Part shown: one piece after another, positions 34,231-45,189 of the stretch
Layout of the letters: each line of letters opens with the position of its first letter
How positions within the stretch are numbered: position 1 is the stretch's first letter
From: Carya illinoinensis
Lineage: Eukaryota > Streptophyta > Magnoliopsida > Fagales > Juglandaceae
Length of the DNA stretch: 64,000 nt
NCBI RefSeq assembly: GCF_018687715.1
Contig: NC_056759.1
Span: forward strand, 35,058,385-35,122,384
Direction of reading: 5' to 3'
Notes under the pieces: model-generated
Databases searched by the model: none
What the model was told of the DNA's origin: nothing
What the model saw: only the letters and a program-made list of their open reading frames with translations
Made by a program: the position numbers and the translations under genes

Positions 34231-35833
34231 GGAGTTGGAGAAGTGTGTGGTATGTACCTTTTCGGAGACCCAGATGGATGAAATGGGTGTTGGGTATGAT
34301 GGGTTGTTGAGAGAGAAGGGCGAGATTGAGATATTGAGCCGCGAGAAAGAGTCTGAGATTGAGTTTTTGAAGAAAGTGGTCAGTGGGCTAATGACCAATC
34401 TTGAAGATGAAAGAGAGAAACTGAGTCGAGTTTACCAAGAGAGGGATTTTATTAAAACAGAGATTGATGGCCTAGCTAAGGAGGCAAAGAAGTTGAGAGA
34501 AAAAGTGGTTGAGATGGAGAAAAAAGAGAGGAAAACTGTGGAAGAGGTTGAAAAACTGAAAATGGAACGTGAAAGGTTAGTGAGAGAAAATTTGAAGATT
34601 GAAAAGGCGGTCGAGGGCTTGAAGAAGGAGAAAGAATCGGTTGAAAGGGATTCGGAGGAGTCGAAAAGGGTTATTGAGACTTTAAAGATTGACATTGAGG
34701 GATTTGCGAGGGAGAGGGGTGAGGTTGAGAGGGAGAAAAGTGACCTTGAAGTGAAGATTGTTGAATCGGAGAAAGAAGTGAGGGAATTGAGTGAGACTGT
34801 CATGAATCTGCGGATCAAGGATGAGGTTCTGCGCTCTAAAGTTTTGGAATTGGAGAAGAGGATTGGTGAGGCTGTGGATAAGGAAAAGGAGATGGCGATG
34901 GAGATTAATTTCTTGGTGGAAGAAACGAGGGAGAAGGAACGAAATATTGAGAAGTTGAAAGAAGAAAGGGATTCTATCCGGAGGATTTTGGATATGACTA
35001 GCAAGGAATCAGAGTTTAGGCAGCAAAGAATTGAGGAATTGATTCGAGAGAAAAATGAGATCGAGGAATTGAAGCTTAACCAAGAGATTGAGATTGTTGA
35101 GCTGAATACAGAGGTTGATAGATTAAGGAATGTTGTATCTACATTGCGAGATTCTTGCAGAAATGAAGAAGAAAATAACAAGCAATTAATCTCTGAAGTT
35201 AGTCTATATAAGGATGCTTTTGATCGAGTTAGGCCTGAGAGGGATGAGTTGCAAAAGGGTTTTGATGAGGTGAACAAGAAAGTGAAAAACATGGAGGTAT
35301 TGATTTTGGAGAAGGAAAAGAAGATTCAAGAAACTGCGGAAGAGTTAGGGAGGATGAGGAGTGAGCAAGAGAATCTGATCGAGAAAAATAGGGCAATAGA
35401 GAACCATTTGGAAGTTTTGGTAAAGGAAAAAGATTTGGTGCAGAAAAACCTTGTTGAGGCGCAACGAGGAGTTGATGATCTGAAGGCTAAAATGGAATCA
35501 GCGGGGATTAATTCAGAGCTGGCATTGAGCATGCTGAAGAACACTGCAGCACTCGTGTGTGACTCTCAAGACGATAGGGATGGTAAGAAAGATGAGGTTA
35601 TCAATGGGCAGAAGCTAGAGGATGAAATTCAACCATATGCGATGGAGTTAGATGCCATCAAGACTGCTTTCAGAAGCAAGGAGAAGATGGTGGAAGATAT
35701 GAAGAAACAGCTTGGGTTTCTGCAGAACTCTGTAGCCGAAGCACATAAGCAGAAGAGTTTCTGGACTGTGGTTTCTTCTGCAACTACAATTTTTGCTGCA
35801 GCATCTGTTGCTTATGTTGCTAGAGGACGCTGA

Positions 35834-38125
35834 GCGGTTAAGTTTTGATCTTTTATTATTGAGAAAAGTTGCTTTTGCTTCTAAGATCAACTAATCAAGT
35901 TCCAGTTGAAGAAAAAAACTAATGCCATTTGGTACTTGCTTTTGATTTTAGATAATAATGTCTCTTTTAAAGCTGCTGAAATACTAACTCAGCAAATATG
36001 TTTCGACTACATTTTTGGTGATATGAAACAATCTCTTATATGTTAGCATCTGTTCTTCCTACTGTATTTTTCTTCACAGCTCTGATGCCGACTGTTTGAA
36101 AAATATTGAGAAAAATAGGAGTGAAAATTGAAAAATGCAGCTAGAACTTGTCCTTTTCCAGAAGTGTGTCATTATGTGGATCATTATGAAAGAGAGGCTG
36201 CAATACCTACTAATGGGGTTGTTAATCCATGTTTCAATGTTGTTAAGTGTTTAGATATCCTTCTTGATACCCTGTCTGGATCAGTCTGTGATGTTATTTA
36301 CAACATCTCAGTATAATGCTCCTACAGTAGGTGGTTATCAATGCAAGTAGAGAGATTGTTGGCTTAGGCATATGTTGACATTGTCCACAATCAGCTGGGA
36401 TTGTTGTGATAAAACTTCAAATTAGGGGGAAAAAAGCTTCAGTTTTGTATTGTGCTGATGTGTATTTTCTTTATGGAGTTGGAGGAACAATCTCTGCCGC
36501 ACAAGAGCCCAAGCCTTGTGTGGTTCAAATCCTTCTTGGCTTAAACGTTATCCATCTTGAAGGCCATTGTGGGGAGATTGTTTTATTTTATTTTATTTTT
36601 TATCAATAAAACAGAGGAAGAGATTGTTTCATTAGAATGCAAGTGAGATGATAATATGGTGTATAGAATTTTCTTATAGATACTATATATTTCATTTGAA
36701 ATGTAAGGATGAGTTAGGAGGCCCTAAAAGATCAAGAAATGATTGGGGGGTAGACTGCGAGGCTGGAAGCACTCTAACGCATGAGAAACGTGCAATAAGG
36801 CAAAGATTTTTCGAGGGTGCGTTGTCGGCATCTTGCCTATATATGTTTTGAGTTTTTATTTTATTTTTATTTTTTAGTTTTTAAGCCAAACAAATTTCAT
36901 TTTAAAAAAAGTAACTAATCATTAGCCAATCATGAAGAAAAAAATGCAAAAACCAAAACAATTTTGACAAAAAACCCAAATATAAAACAACGTATCTTGT
37001 AAAATTTTATAAAAGTGTTCAATTTTACCTATCCATTTTTACAAAATCCAATACAAATTTTCAGAAGGTTTGCTTATTTAATCAGATTTGCTACCCAGCT
37101 ATCTACACCGTACAGCACGTATATTTTATTTTTCATTTTTTTATATTCCTGTTAAACTAATTGATTTTACTCATCATCCCAATATCATATACTTGCTAAG
37201 GGAAAAAAAAAATTAAAAATAAAACCAGGTAAATGTTATAGGGATGATGAGTATAATTTTTCTATTTAATTAGGCCTAGATATTACCCTTAGTATGTCTG
37301 TCATTAGAAGTTTAAGACATCTAGGAAATGCTACACTACATGTCTTTGCTGCATTGACAAAACATTCAAAGGAACAAGGACAGGGAAACAAATTAAGTAG
37401 AATATTGTCAATGTTAATTAGCATTCTATTTACAATTACAGGAACACTGCCAAACATGAACACAACATAGAAAACTTCCCTACACTGAAAAATAAGGGGA
37501 AAAAGGGAAAAAGCAAAGAAGCAAACGCTTCACATCAAAGCTAGAACATATGTACGAAGATACAGGAGCACAAATCATGGACATTTTTCCATTCACATTC
37601 ACGATAAAATGTCCAAATTCTAAGATTAGATATATATTATAACACTATTTAAAGGAAAACGTTTCAATTACCAAGAAAATAACACAAGCAAGGCACTGAT
37701 CCCAATTGATCGGCCACCAAATGTACCCCATCACTCTTGTCTTCCATCCATCTCTGCATTGCTGGAAGGCAGAATGGGTAATCTTAAATTTGGTGTCTGC
37801 TAAACTAAGTCAGGTGGCTCCAGCCGCCACAGAAATTTCATCAAACCAAAACTGTAGTTTTCCGGACAGAAGGACATGCACCACAAAAAACATCCTGATC
37901 CAGCTACATGCTGAACCATACCTTTTGCACCCAACAATCAAGCCTGGCCCTCCTTATACCGGGAAGACAAACCAAACCCCAATGAAGCAGAATACCAGTG
38001 ACGTCATGACAATTGAAAGTGGTATTACTAACAATTTTATTTACCACACACATCCTCTTAAATATTCCAACAGGAATGTCAAGCATTTGTTACGCATGGC
38101 TGCCTACAGGAAAAAGCTCAGTCTG
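35834..38125. other. Spacer between the coiled-coil gene and GID1
   Basis: It begins with the 3' UTR of the coiled-coil gene (about 200-300 bp). The rest is AT-rich, with short homopolymers at 37200-37220. The last few hundred bases before 38126 are the probable GID1 3' UTR (minus strand). No coding region, RNA gene or defined repeat could be supported. Confidence 0.5.
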
Positions 38126-40070
38126 TCAACAGTTGGAATCCACAAAGGCACTTATCTCATCCATGACAGTATAGAAGTGGTTATTATTAGGCAACAAGTA
38201 AAAGCCAATTGTTGCCTTCTCCAGATATAGAAGTTTCACCTTTTGGCCAGCCTTCTCAAGCCCCTTGACATAATCCAACTGCCAGTCCTGAATAAGGTCC
38301 AAACCAGCCACCACAACAAGGCTCTTTGGGAACTTAATTCCTTCAAGGATTTTACCCTTTGGACCAAATGGGTTACATGCTGGATGGTCTCTATCTTCCC
38401 CTTCAGGTAGAAAAGCTCTCCAATACCAATCACGGTCTCGAATAGTGACGAAGTATTTCCCATCGAATCGCTTCTCAGATTCAGTTCTTTCTTCCCCACC
38501 AAACATTGGGTTGAGCAGTATATTACCCAAAACTTCAATGTTTGACTCTACTGCTTGTAAAGCAACATGATGTACAATGTTACCTCCAGAACTGTCCCCA
38601 GCCAAGTATATATGAACCTTTGAGTCCTTACTTTGAAGCCATGTCCTTGAATTAACCCAGTTAAGAGCAGCCCATCCATCATCATAGGCACATGGATACC
38701 TGTTCTCAGGTGCACGGCGATAGTTGACGGAGACCACAACAGCCTTACAAATGCCCACTAGTCGGCGACATAGAGTGTCATATATGGTACTGTTTGCAGA
38801 GGAGTGAGCAAAGCTTCCACCATGAAAAAAGATTATGACTGGGACAACCTCAGCAGTCACAGGCTTCTCAAGATCAGCAATGTTTATCTGAGGTTCTTCC
38901 CCGTGGGCCGGCCGATAGATCCGGCTAAGAAGGCTAGTACTTCTGTTAATAAATACATCAAATGAGAAAACCCCATCAACCGGTGTTGCATTAGCTGGTA
39001 CTTTCCTATCAAGGAACTCTGCTAAGTGCCGGTTGAAAGTACCATCAGGGCGGCGAAGAAGATTGTAAGCCAACTTGAAGTTGGAGATGAGGACCCATGT
39101 ATTCAGAGGTACAACCATCTTTGCAAAAGCAAAAACGTTGAAAAAGAAAGAAAGAAAAATGAGAAAAAATCACAATTCAGCATAGGTTAACATGACAGAA
39201 TAGTAAATATACCTAGCGGAAATAAATCACAGTCAATTTAATCATAAATAGAGGACCATTTTGCCATGATTGGAAGTATTATGTTCAATAGAATTTCTGT
39301 CCTTTTTAACAAATCAGGAAACAACATGCAACTGATTGGGAAATCAACAATAACAGCCGCAACATAACCCTACCCCACAAACGAGCAAGAAACCATTTCG
39401 AGACAATCTTCAAACCAAAATCATATTCTCCAAAAAATCAGCTGATATTCGACCATCCGGTGCAGAAACATAAGCTCAACACTCACAAACAAGCAAGAAA
39501 CCACCTTCCTTCACAGCATGATCTTCACATCCAATCGAGAACCCAAAAACAAAACTTAATTAACAATACAAAAGTTTTACTTGTTAAAAATAAATAACAA
39601 ACCCAACCCAAGACAACCAAGTAATGAAGACATAACTCACTCAGAGCACAACAAATATCCCATGAAAAGTTTCAGGGGCAAAACCACACAGAAAAAAAAC
39701 GCCTCTCCCACTACCATACCAAAATAAGGGGGAAATCCAACTTTAAAGAACAAAAGCACCACCCAGAAACCAAAGTTCCAAGCATCAATGAACTAAAAGA
39801 AACTGCCCCAAACCCAAATGAAACAAGTCCAATAAAAAGATAAGAAAACAAAAATCAACTTTCGAAAAGAAAAATCACTATTTCAAAAGAGCAGTGCCCA
39901 AGGAAACCCAAAAGGCGAAATGAACCCATCAAAAGCTTCCATATTTTAACCCATAATCATCAAGAACTCTCACAAAACAAGAGATATGCAGTCCGGATAT
40001 TGAACAAATCAAGCATAAATCCAGATCATACCTTGGACTCATTGCGGTTGACTTCATTAATCCCGGCCAT
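38126..40070 (-). CDS. GID1: Gibberellin receptor GID1 (A/C type), two exons
   Basis: Soluble nuclear gibberellin receptor. GA binding closes its N-terminal lid and promotes binding and degradation of DELLA repressors. Exon 1 is 40070 down to 40032 (MAGINEVNRNESK); exon 2 is 39118 down to 38126. Total 343 aa against about 345 usual for the family. The single intron after codon 13 is at the position typical for GID1. Exon 2 opens with VVPLNTWVLISNFKLAYNLL, the lid region. The hydrolase-like HGG (112-114) and GDSSGG (187-192) motifs are kept. The position of the esterase catalytic His has Ile in KATIGFYLLPNNNHF, as expected for a receptor rather than an enzyme. The RRPDGTFNRHLAEFLDRKVP block is closest to Arabidopsis GID1C from memory. 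All receptor features appear intact. The exon 1 start is supported by its match to the family N-terminus. Confidence 0.95.
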
Positions 40071-41431
40071 CAAAACTGGTCCTTCAAAGAAAAGGTTCAA
40101 CAGAAAAACCTCAAAGAAACACTCCAATTACAGATCCTTCTTGAGAACCATAAAACACCCACTTCGCGAGCCCTCATATATTGAAAACCAAACAGGCACT
40201 TAATCTTACTTCTAGTATCTCTTTCTCTCAATAAGATAACTTGTTTAACACATCATTCCAAAGCAAACTGCCCCTAATCTCTGTCCTTTTGGCCCTCGGA
40301 AGATAATGTTAAATCTCAGTGCAATAAAACAGACATGAAGAGGGCAAGAGAGAGAGTGAGAAGGGGGAGGTGAATGATATGAATAGAAGAACACGTTAGC
40401 AAACATGTAAAGACAAATGCTAAAGTACGACTGGGGTCAATGCGGACGAGACAGACGACAAAGCAAGCGGATGAAAGGGAACTGTGGAGTGCGGCTTACC
40501 CATCTAAACCATAATTATTATTATTATTTTTTGAAAAGAAAAAAAAAACGTTTTTCTGGTTTTTTGTTTCTTTAGTTCTTATGAGGTAAATAAAAATTAA
40601 AAAACAAATAATCAGTTTCTATAAGGAAATGGATTATCAAAATTATTATTTAACCCTTTTTAATAATTAATTGGCTAAAATTTAAATAAGAGAGAAATAA
40701 ATATATGAAATAAACTCTATATTATTTATTAAATAATTAATATTAATCGAAAAACTCACATGAGATTTTCTGATTTTAAACCTTAAAAAAACCTAAGAAG
40801 AGATCATTTCAAATCAAAGCAAAAAAAAATGAGAAAAAATGATTAATTGCTCATGCAATATAATTCACAAAATATTATTATTTCACTAAAAGCATTTAAG
40901 TAAATATTAATTTTTAATAATATGATATTATGAAACAAGACAAGAGTATCAAGTTTCTAGAATTTAAGATGGAAAATAATCAAATATTACATAACGTAAC
41001 AAATGTGTATTTATTTATTTTCTATCTTATAAATTTTAAATAAGAGCATATTACGTTTAGAAAAAATTGATTGGTTTATGTGTATCCCATATTTCTCCTA
41101 ATTTTTTAACAAGATTATGCAAAAATTACACAGAGATGCTGTAATCATTGAGTAATAGTAAAAAATTGTGAGATTTATTATTAAAAATATAATTTTTTGT
41201 ATAAATTTTAAATTTATTAATTTTTTTCAAATGGTAGTGATAGGTTAACAACTTATAGAAAACTTTAAATATAATGATATTTTTTATTATATTTAAACAC
41301 ATCAAATAAAAAATAAACGTTAAAATTAAATTTAAAATAATATTATTTTATTATATAATTGTATACAAGTTGTTAGTTGTTAGTAATAATATCATTCAAA
41401 TCTTACCAATATCATTTTGAGAAGAGTTTTG

Positions 41432-41585
41432 TTACGTACAAGTAAAATCGCATATTAATTTGCATAACAATACTGATTCCTTCATATTCAAAATTTAAAT
41501 TAATATTATTTTTAATAAAATCTATTTTTTGACCAATCACATTAGATTGATGTACATATTAATACGTAATTATACTTGTAACTAG
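41432..41585. mobile_element. MITE-like copy, family D (degenerate)
   Basis: It begins GTTTTGTTACGTACAAGTAA and ends TTAATACGTAATTATACTTG, TAAC, which are roughly complementary. Internally it has GACCAATCACATTAGATTGATG, as in the copies at 62625-62790 and 63390-63535. Confidence 0.45.
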
Positions 41586-41949
41586 ATTTTTCTTTTTGAG
41601 AAATGCTAAAGCTCCTGGGAGCATTTTTTCTTATCCATTTTTTTTTTTAACTTAGTGATTAAGTAAATTTTTTTAAGTGATGTGAATTTTTTTTAAAAAA
41701 AATTTTAAGAATATAAAAAAATAATTAAAAAAAAAGGCTTTATTCGGTAGCTTTTTTCGATAGCTCTAGTGCTACTCTTATCATTTTTCATATTCATTTT
41801 GGGGCATTCCGTACTTCCGGCGGACGACGGAGCACGTGACAAAACGAGTTCGTCGCGGCTTCTCTGAATGACTTTTGTACCCTTTTTGGCAGCTTTAACG
41901 GACGAAAGTACCTTTGAAAGGGAGAGGCAGTTTTGTCTAACTTTGGGAA

Positions 41950-41975
41950 GGGGGGGGGGGGGGGGGGGGGGGGGG
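41950..41975. repeat. Homopolymer G tract (G26) with flanking G-runs
   Basis: Twenty-six consecutive G followed by TGTGTGGGGGGAGGG. It could form G-quadruplexes on this strand. Length is likely unstable or misassembled. Confidence 0.95.
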
Positions 41976-42214
41976 TGTGTGGGGGGAGGGCGTAATTGGG
42001 GGCATTAAGCTAAGCTATTTGTTTGGTTCTGATCTGCTGCATCACCTACCGATTTCTTTTTCATTCTGATTGTATCGTTTACCAAATTGAAATTTTTGTT
42101 TCCTTTTTTAATTATTGTTGTAATTATTGCCTTTTAAGTTAATGCATTATCCATTAACATCTTTTAAAACTTTTATTCAAATTTTAAGATATAAAATATA
42201 TAAAATGAGTTACA

Positions 42215-42342
42215 TAATATTTATAATTATTGTTGCCAATTTAGATTTTTTATTAATATTAAATACTTATAATTATTGTAATATTTATAATTATTGTTGC
42301 CAATTTAGATTTTTTATTAATATTAAATACTTATAATTATTG
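42215..42342. repeat. Two-unit tandem duplication (64 bp each) flanked by inverted repeats
   Basis: Units at 42215-42278 and 42279-42342 are essentially identical. The duplication is bracketed by ATATATAAAATGAGTT on the left (about 42197-42212) and its reverse complement AACTCATTTTATATAT on the right (about 42346-42361). The whole may be a MITE-like hairpin element with a duplicated core. Confidence 0.8.
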
Positions 42343-42414
42343 TAAAACTCATTTTATATATTTATCTCTATAATACTTTAAGGCATAGATTTTAAACAAT
42401 AACTTTAAGATTTA

Positions 42415-42740
42415 GGCGTCGTTTAAGAACCTATCAAATCTCATATCATCTCAAAATTTATCATAATTTACTTTCTAAATATAATTTAAATATAAATATT
42501 TTTTAATTTTAAATCGTCAACTTTTCATCTAATCATTACAATTTTATAAACTTCCAAATAATTCAACTTTTTCAAATTTTAAACAAAAATTATATTTTAA
42601 CAATATTTTAGCTTTATAATATTTTTTATTCAACTTTTTATGTCTCATTTCTTAAAATCTAATAAAATATTTTTAATTCAAATTATTTTGCTATTATTCA
42701 CAGATTTTTTTTTATCTCATCTCATTCTTCAGGCAAAGCC
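42415..42740. mobile_element. MITE-like copy, family A (long, diverged)
   Basis: It carries CTCATATCATCTC, CATCTAATCATTACAATTTT, AATAATTCAACTTTTTCAAA and ATTTTTTATTCAACTTTTTA in the order seen at 9091-9299. It ends CTCATCTCATTCTTC. Ends begin GGCGTCG and end near AGCC; the boundaries are approximate. Confidence 0.55.
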
Positions 42741-42775
42741 AATTCCTTTAAATTTTATTGAAACTGTAGTCTTAG

Positions 42776-42990
42776 GTTGTGTTTGGATGTTGAAGTGATT
42801 TTAGATGATCTGAGTTTATTAATGAATAGTAGTATTTTATGAGTTCTACTTAGATGTATTTGAATATAAATAGGTTGTGATGTATGTTTAAATGTATGAA
42901 ACAAGTTGAGATTAGTATAATTTTTTTATAAAAAGTCTAAAAAGTAATAAGTTCTATCTATGATTAGTTTAAGATATATGAAGTAGGTCG
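42776..42990. repeat. AT-rich dispersed-repeat-like block
   Basis: It starts GGTTGTGTTTGGATGTTGAA and contains AATGAATAGTAGTATTTTAT. Similar AATAGTAAT-rich wording occurs at 18200-18330. The opening wording is typical of small high-copy plant repeats. Ends were not resolved and the family is uncertain. Confidence 0.35.
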
Positions 42991-45189
42991 AGGTGTCCAT
43001 CATATATATGGACCCAAGACAATTTTTTAAGGAAAACTTGGTCGTGCCTTCTCACACGCATTATTAAGGCTCCAAATGATCGAGTTGGCCTTAAGTATTA
43101 GATCATTCTGTTTGATCAGGGTGTAATTTTTTTCTCTTACTTTTTATATTATGATAAAAATCATTTAAGAAAAAAATATATTTGAACTCATTCACGTCCT
43201 AATTGCCCTATTTAAACATTGGATGCTATTTATGTGTTGAGTTCTCTTTGTCTCACATAATTCCTTTTTTGTTAACTTTGAGGTAAAGTTCATTTTTGCA
43301 CCCATGAATTTGCTTTTGGCATGCAACTTTAAGAGAAGTTCTACAAGGGTTGGCTCTCCACAAAGCTCATGAGATGTCTTTTTTTATTTTTATTTTTATT
43401 TTTACCCTTCTTTTTAATGGAAATGACACTTTACTTTATCAGTGCCAAGTGGTGTGGCTGTGGACCTGTGGTGTTGTAAGAGTACTCTCATACCAAAAAG
43501 GTCAAAATAAAAACAAATATATATATATATATATATATATAATAAGCCTTAAATATAAACCAATTAAGAGTCAATTACTCATTCCCACTATTAATTTATT
43601 TTTTATTAATGTCATAAGCTTCTTTCCAACCATTATGAGTCAACATACCTTTTACTATATATGGGTCGTGGCCCCACTTGTCTTGTTAAAATCATTGAAT
43701 GTGATGGTCTTTCTAAATTTATATAATGAAAATTACACCCCAAACATTGAGATTTTCCTGCCCTTATTGAGGTGGTTGGAATACTTCTCAACAAAACATA
43801 ATACAAATCGTTAGATACTTACAGCAGTTCACCCACAAGTGACTCAAGTAATTAAATAATTAAGCCTTATATTATATAGTACTACCACTCAAATTATCGT
43901 ATCGAATTCACATACCGTAAGATATATATTAAAAAAAGGATCCAAAAAAAGAAGGATAAAAGATGCGTGTAATCTTCATATAATCATCTCTCTTGATATT
44001 AAAACTAAGCAATACTAAATAAATACTAACCAAGGCAAAATGATATTCTAGTCACCATTCTTTCAACATCTCATGAAATGATATTAAATAATTATTTGAT
44101 AAACATAACAAAATATTTCCTAATCATTTAATATCAAGAAATGTTATTCTAATACATTTACATTCCATACTATCCACATGACATAATTTAATTTGTAAGA
44201 TTCAAATTTTAAAATTTAACTTCTAAATTAAATTATACCACGTAGATAGTGTGTGGTGTATAGACCTAAAATAGAATTATTCATTAATATCAAATCGTGA
44301 TATTATAAAAAATATATAAATAAAAAAGATTATGACCAATTATACTCATTGAATTGGCAAAACACTTCCATTTCTCAGATTTTGTTACTTTTGATACTAA
44401 TTTGGAACAAATTTCCTTTACTTTTAGTTAAAATTAACGAATTTTACAAGTAAAGCTAATTAACATGAATATTCTTTAAGATTTTGTTTAAAAGTATAAC
44501 ATTGAATAGAATTAGTGATCACATCTACAAAGTATTTAAAAAAAAACCTACAAATATGAAATTAAAATATATATGATGAAGCAATTGGAAACTAACTTAT
44601 ATCAATGAATATTAGAGATCAGTCTTTCTTTTTAATCATAACCTCGATAAACTTTTTAATAGTTTTATATAAGTTGGAGAAAGACATACATGATAAATTG
44701 CAAATAGTCACTTTTTGTAACAAAACTTTGTCGTTGCAAATTGAATTTATTGTCATCACTACTATCTTCACAATAAAATGTACAATACACTCAAGCTCTT
44801 ACAACATTGCTACTCTAAACAACTTTCAATTAATATTGTAATAGAAACTAAATGATATCAATGAGTTCTCATATGTTCATGAACCAAAATGAGTATATAA
44901 TAAGTAACATTCAACAATTCCAACTAAAAATATTTTCATAGTCCAAAAAACATGATTTTATTTTTAGCTACTCGTGTTCATGTATATATTAATTATAATT
45001 AGATACCATGAGCTAGTGTTTCGGGTTTAGGTCTCTATTCTGTTAAATTTATACCAAACCCAAAAACAAGGCGAATAATACGGAGTCCTTCTTTTCTCTC
45101 TAGAGAAACAGTAAGGTTGAGTCTTCTTGCTTATGCAAGAGTGTAAGTCTCTCTTTAACTGAGAGTTTGAGAGAGTGTGGAGGTTGATA

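Larger units (their letters stand above)
29142..34235 (-). mobile_element. Young Copia (Tork/Tnt1-like) LTR retrotransposon inserted in a coding exon
   Basis: Flanked by the 5-bp target duplication GGAGT (29142-29146 and 34231-34235). LTRs are 29147-29670 and 33707-34230, both 524 bp, beginning TGTTG and ending CAACA. They differ at three positions (about 29180, 29522, 29594). The internal region encodes gag-pol on the minus strand, antisense to the host gene. A primer-binding site abuts the 33707 LTR. A purine-rich tract, AAGTGGGAGAA on the minus strand, abuts the 29670 LTR. The low LTR divergence (about 0.6%) indicates a recent insertion, of the order of a million years or less depending on the rate assumed. 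Confidence 0.95.
28849..35833 (+). pseudogene. Long coiled-coil, tail-anchored protein gene (possibly PMD1/2-like), split by a Copia insertion
   Basis: The coding exon is cut in two. The 5' part is 28849-29146; the 3' part is 34236-35833, after removing the element and one copy of the 5-bp target duplication GGAGT. The two parts are in the same frame and would total 632 codons including stop, so the gene was a single open exon of 631 aa before insertion. The N-terminal 40 residues are polar. Most of the rest is Glu/Lys/Arg-rich heptad coiled coil. The C-terminus is a hydrophobic span (WTVVSSATTIFAAASVAYVA) followed by RGR, a tail anchor. This layout resembles peroxisomal and mitochondrial division factors, but that identity is uncertain. 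As it stands, translation from 28849 stops at 29152-29154 after 101 aa. A first in-frame ATG after the element is at 34274. Plausible outcomes are a null allele or an N-truncated anchored product. Confidence 0.8.
40071..45028. other. Spacer of 5 kb: GID1 upstream region and AT-rich repeats
   Basis: 40071-40500 is the probable GID1 leader and promoter, with a GA-rich patch at 40340-40370. From 40500 to 45028 the DNA is strongly AT-rich. It holds MITE-like blocks (41432-41585, 42415-42740, about 42776-42990), a 64-bp tandem duplication, a G26 tract and an (AT)n run near 43520-43540. No gene could be supported; open frames such as 43350-43814 are translations of AT repeats. Confidence 0.55.

Noticed and set aside
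34432..35292. A 286-aa minus-strand frame, serine-rich
   Set aside because: It is the antisense shadow of a Glu/Lys-rich coiled-coil gene; such codons read backwards as Ser/Phe/Leu.
36573..36628. Possible retroposon with AGATTGTTT direct repeats around an ATCAATAAAAC segment
   Set aside because: The insert is only about 35 bp, has no A-tail and the direct repeat is short and low-complexity.
43350..43814. A 154-aa plus-strand frame
   Set aside because: AT-rich microsatellite translation (Phe/Ile/Tyr runs), no splice partners, no recognised domain.
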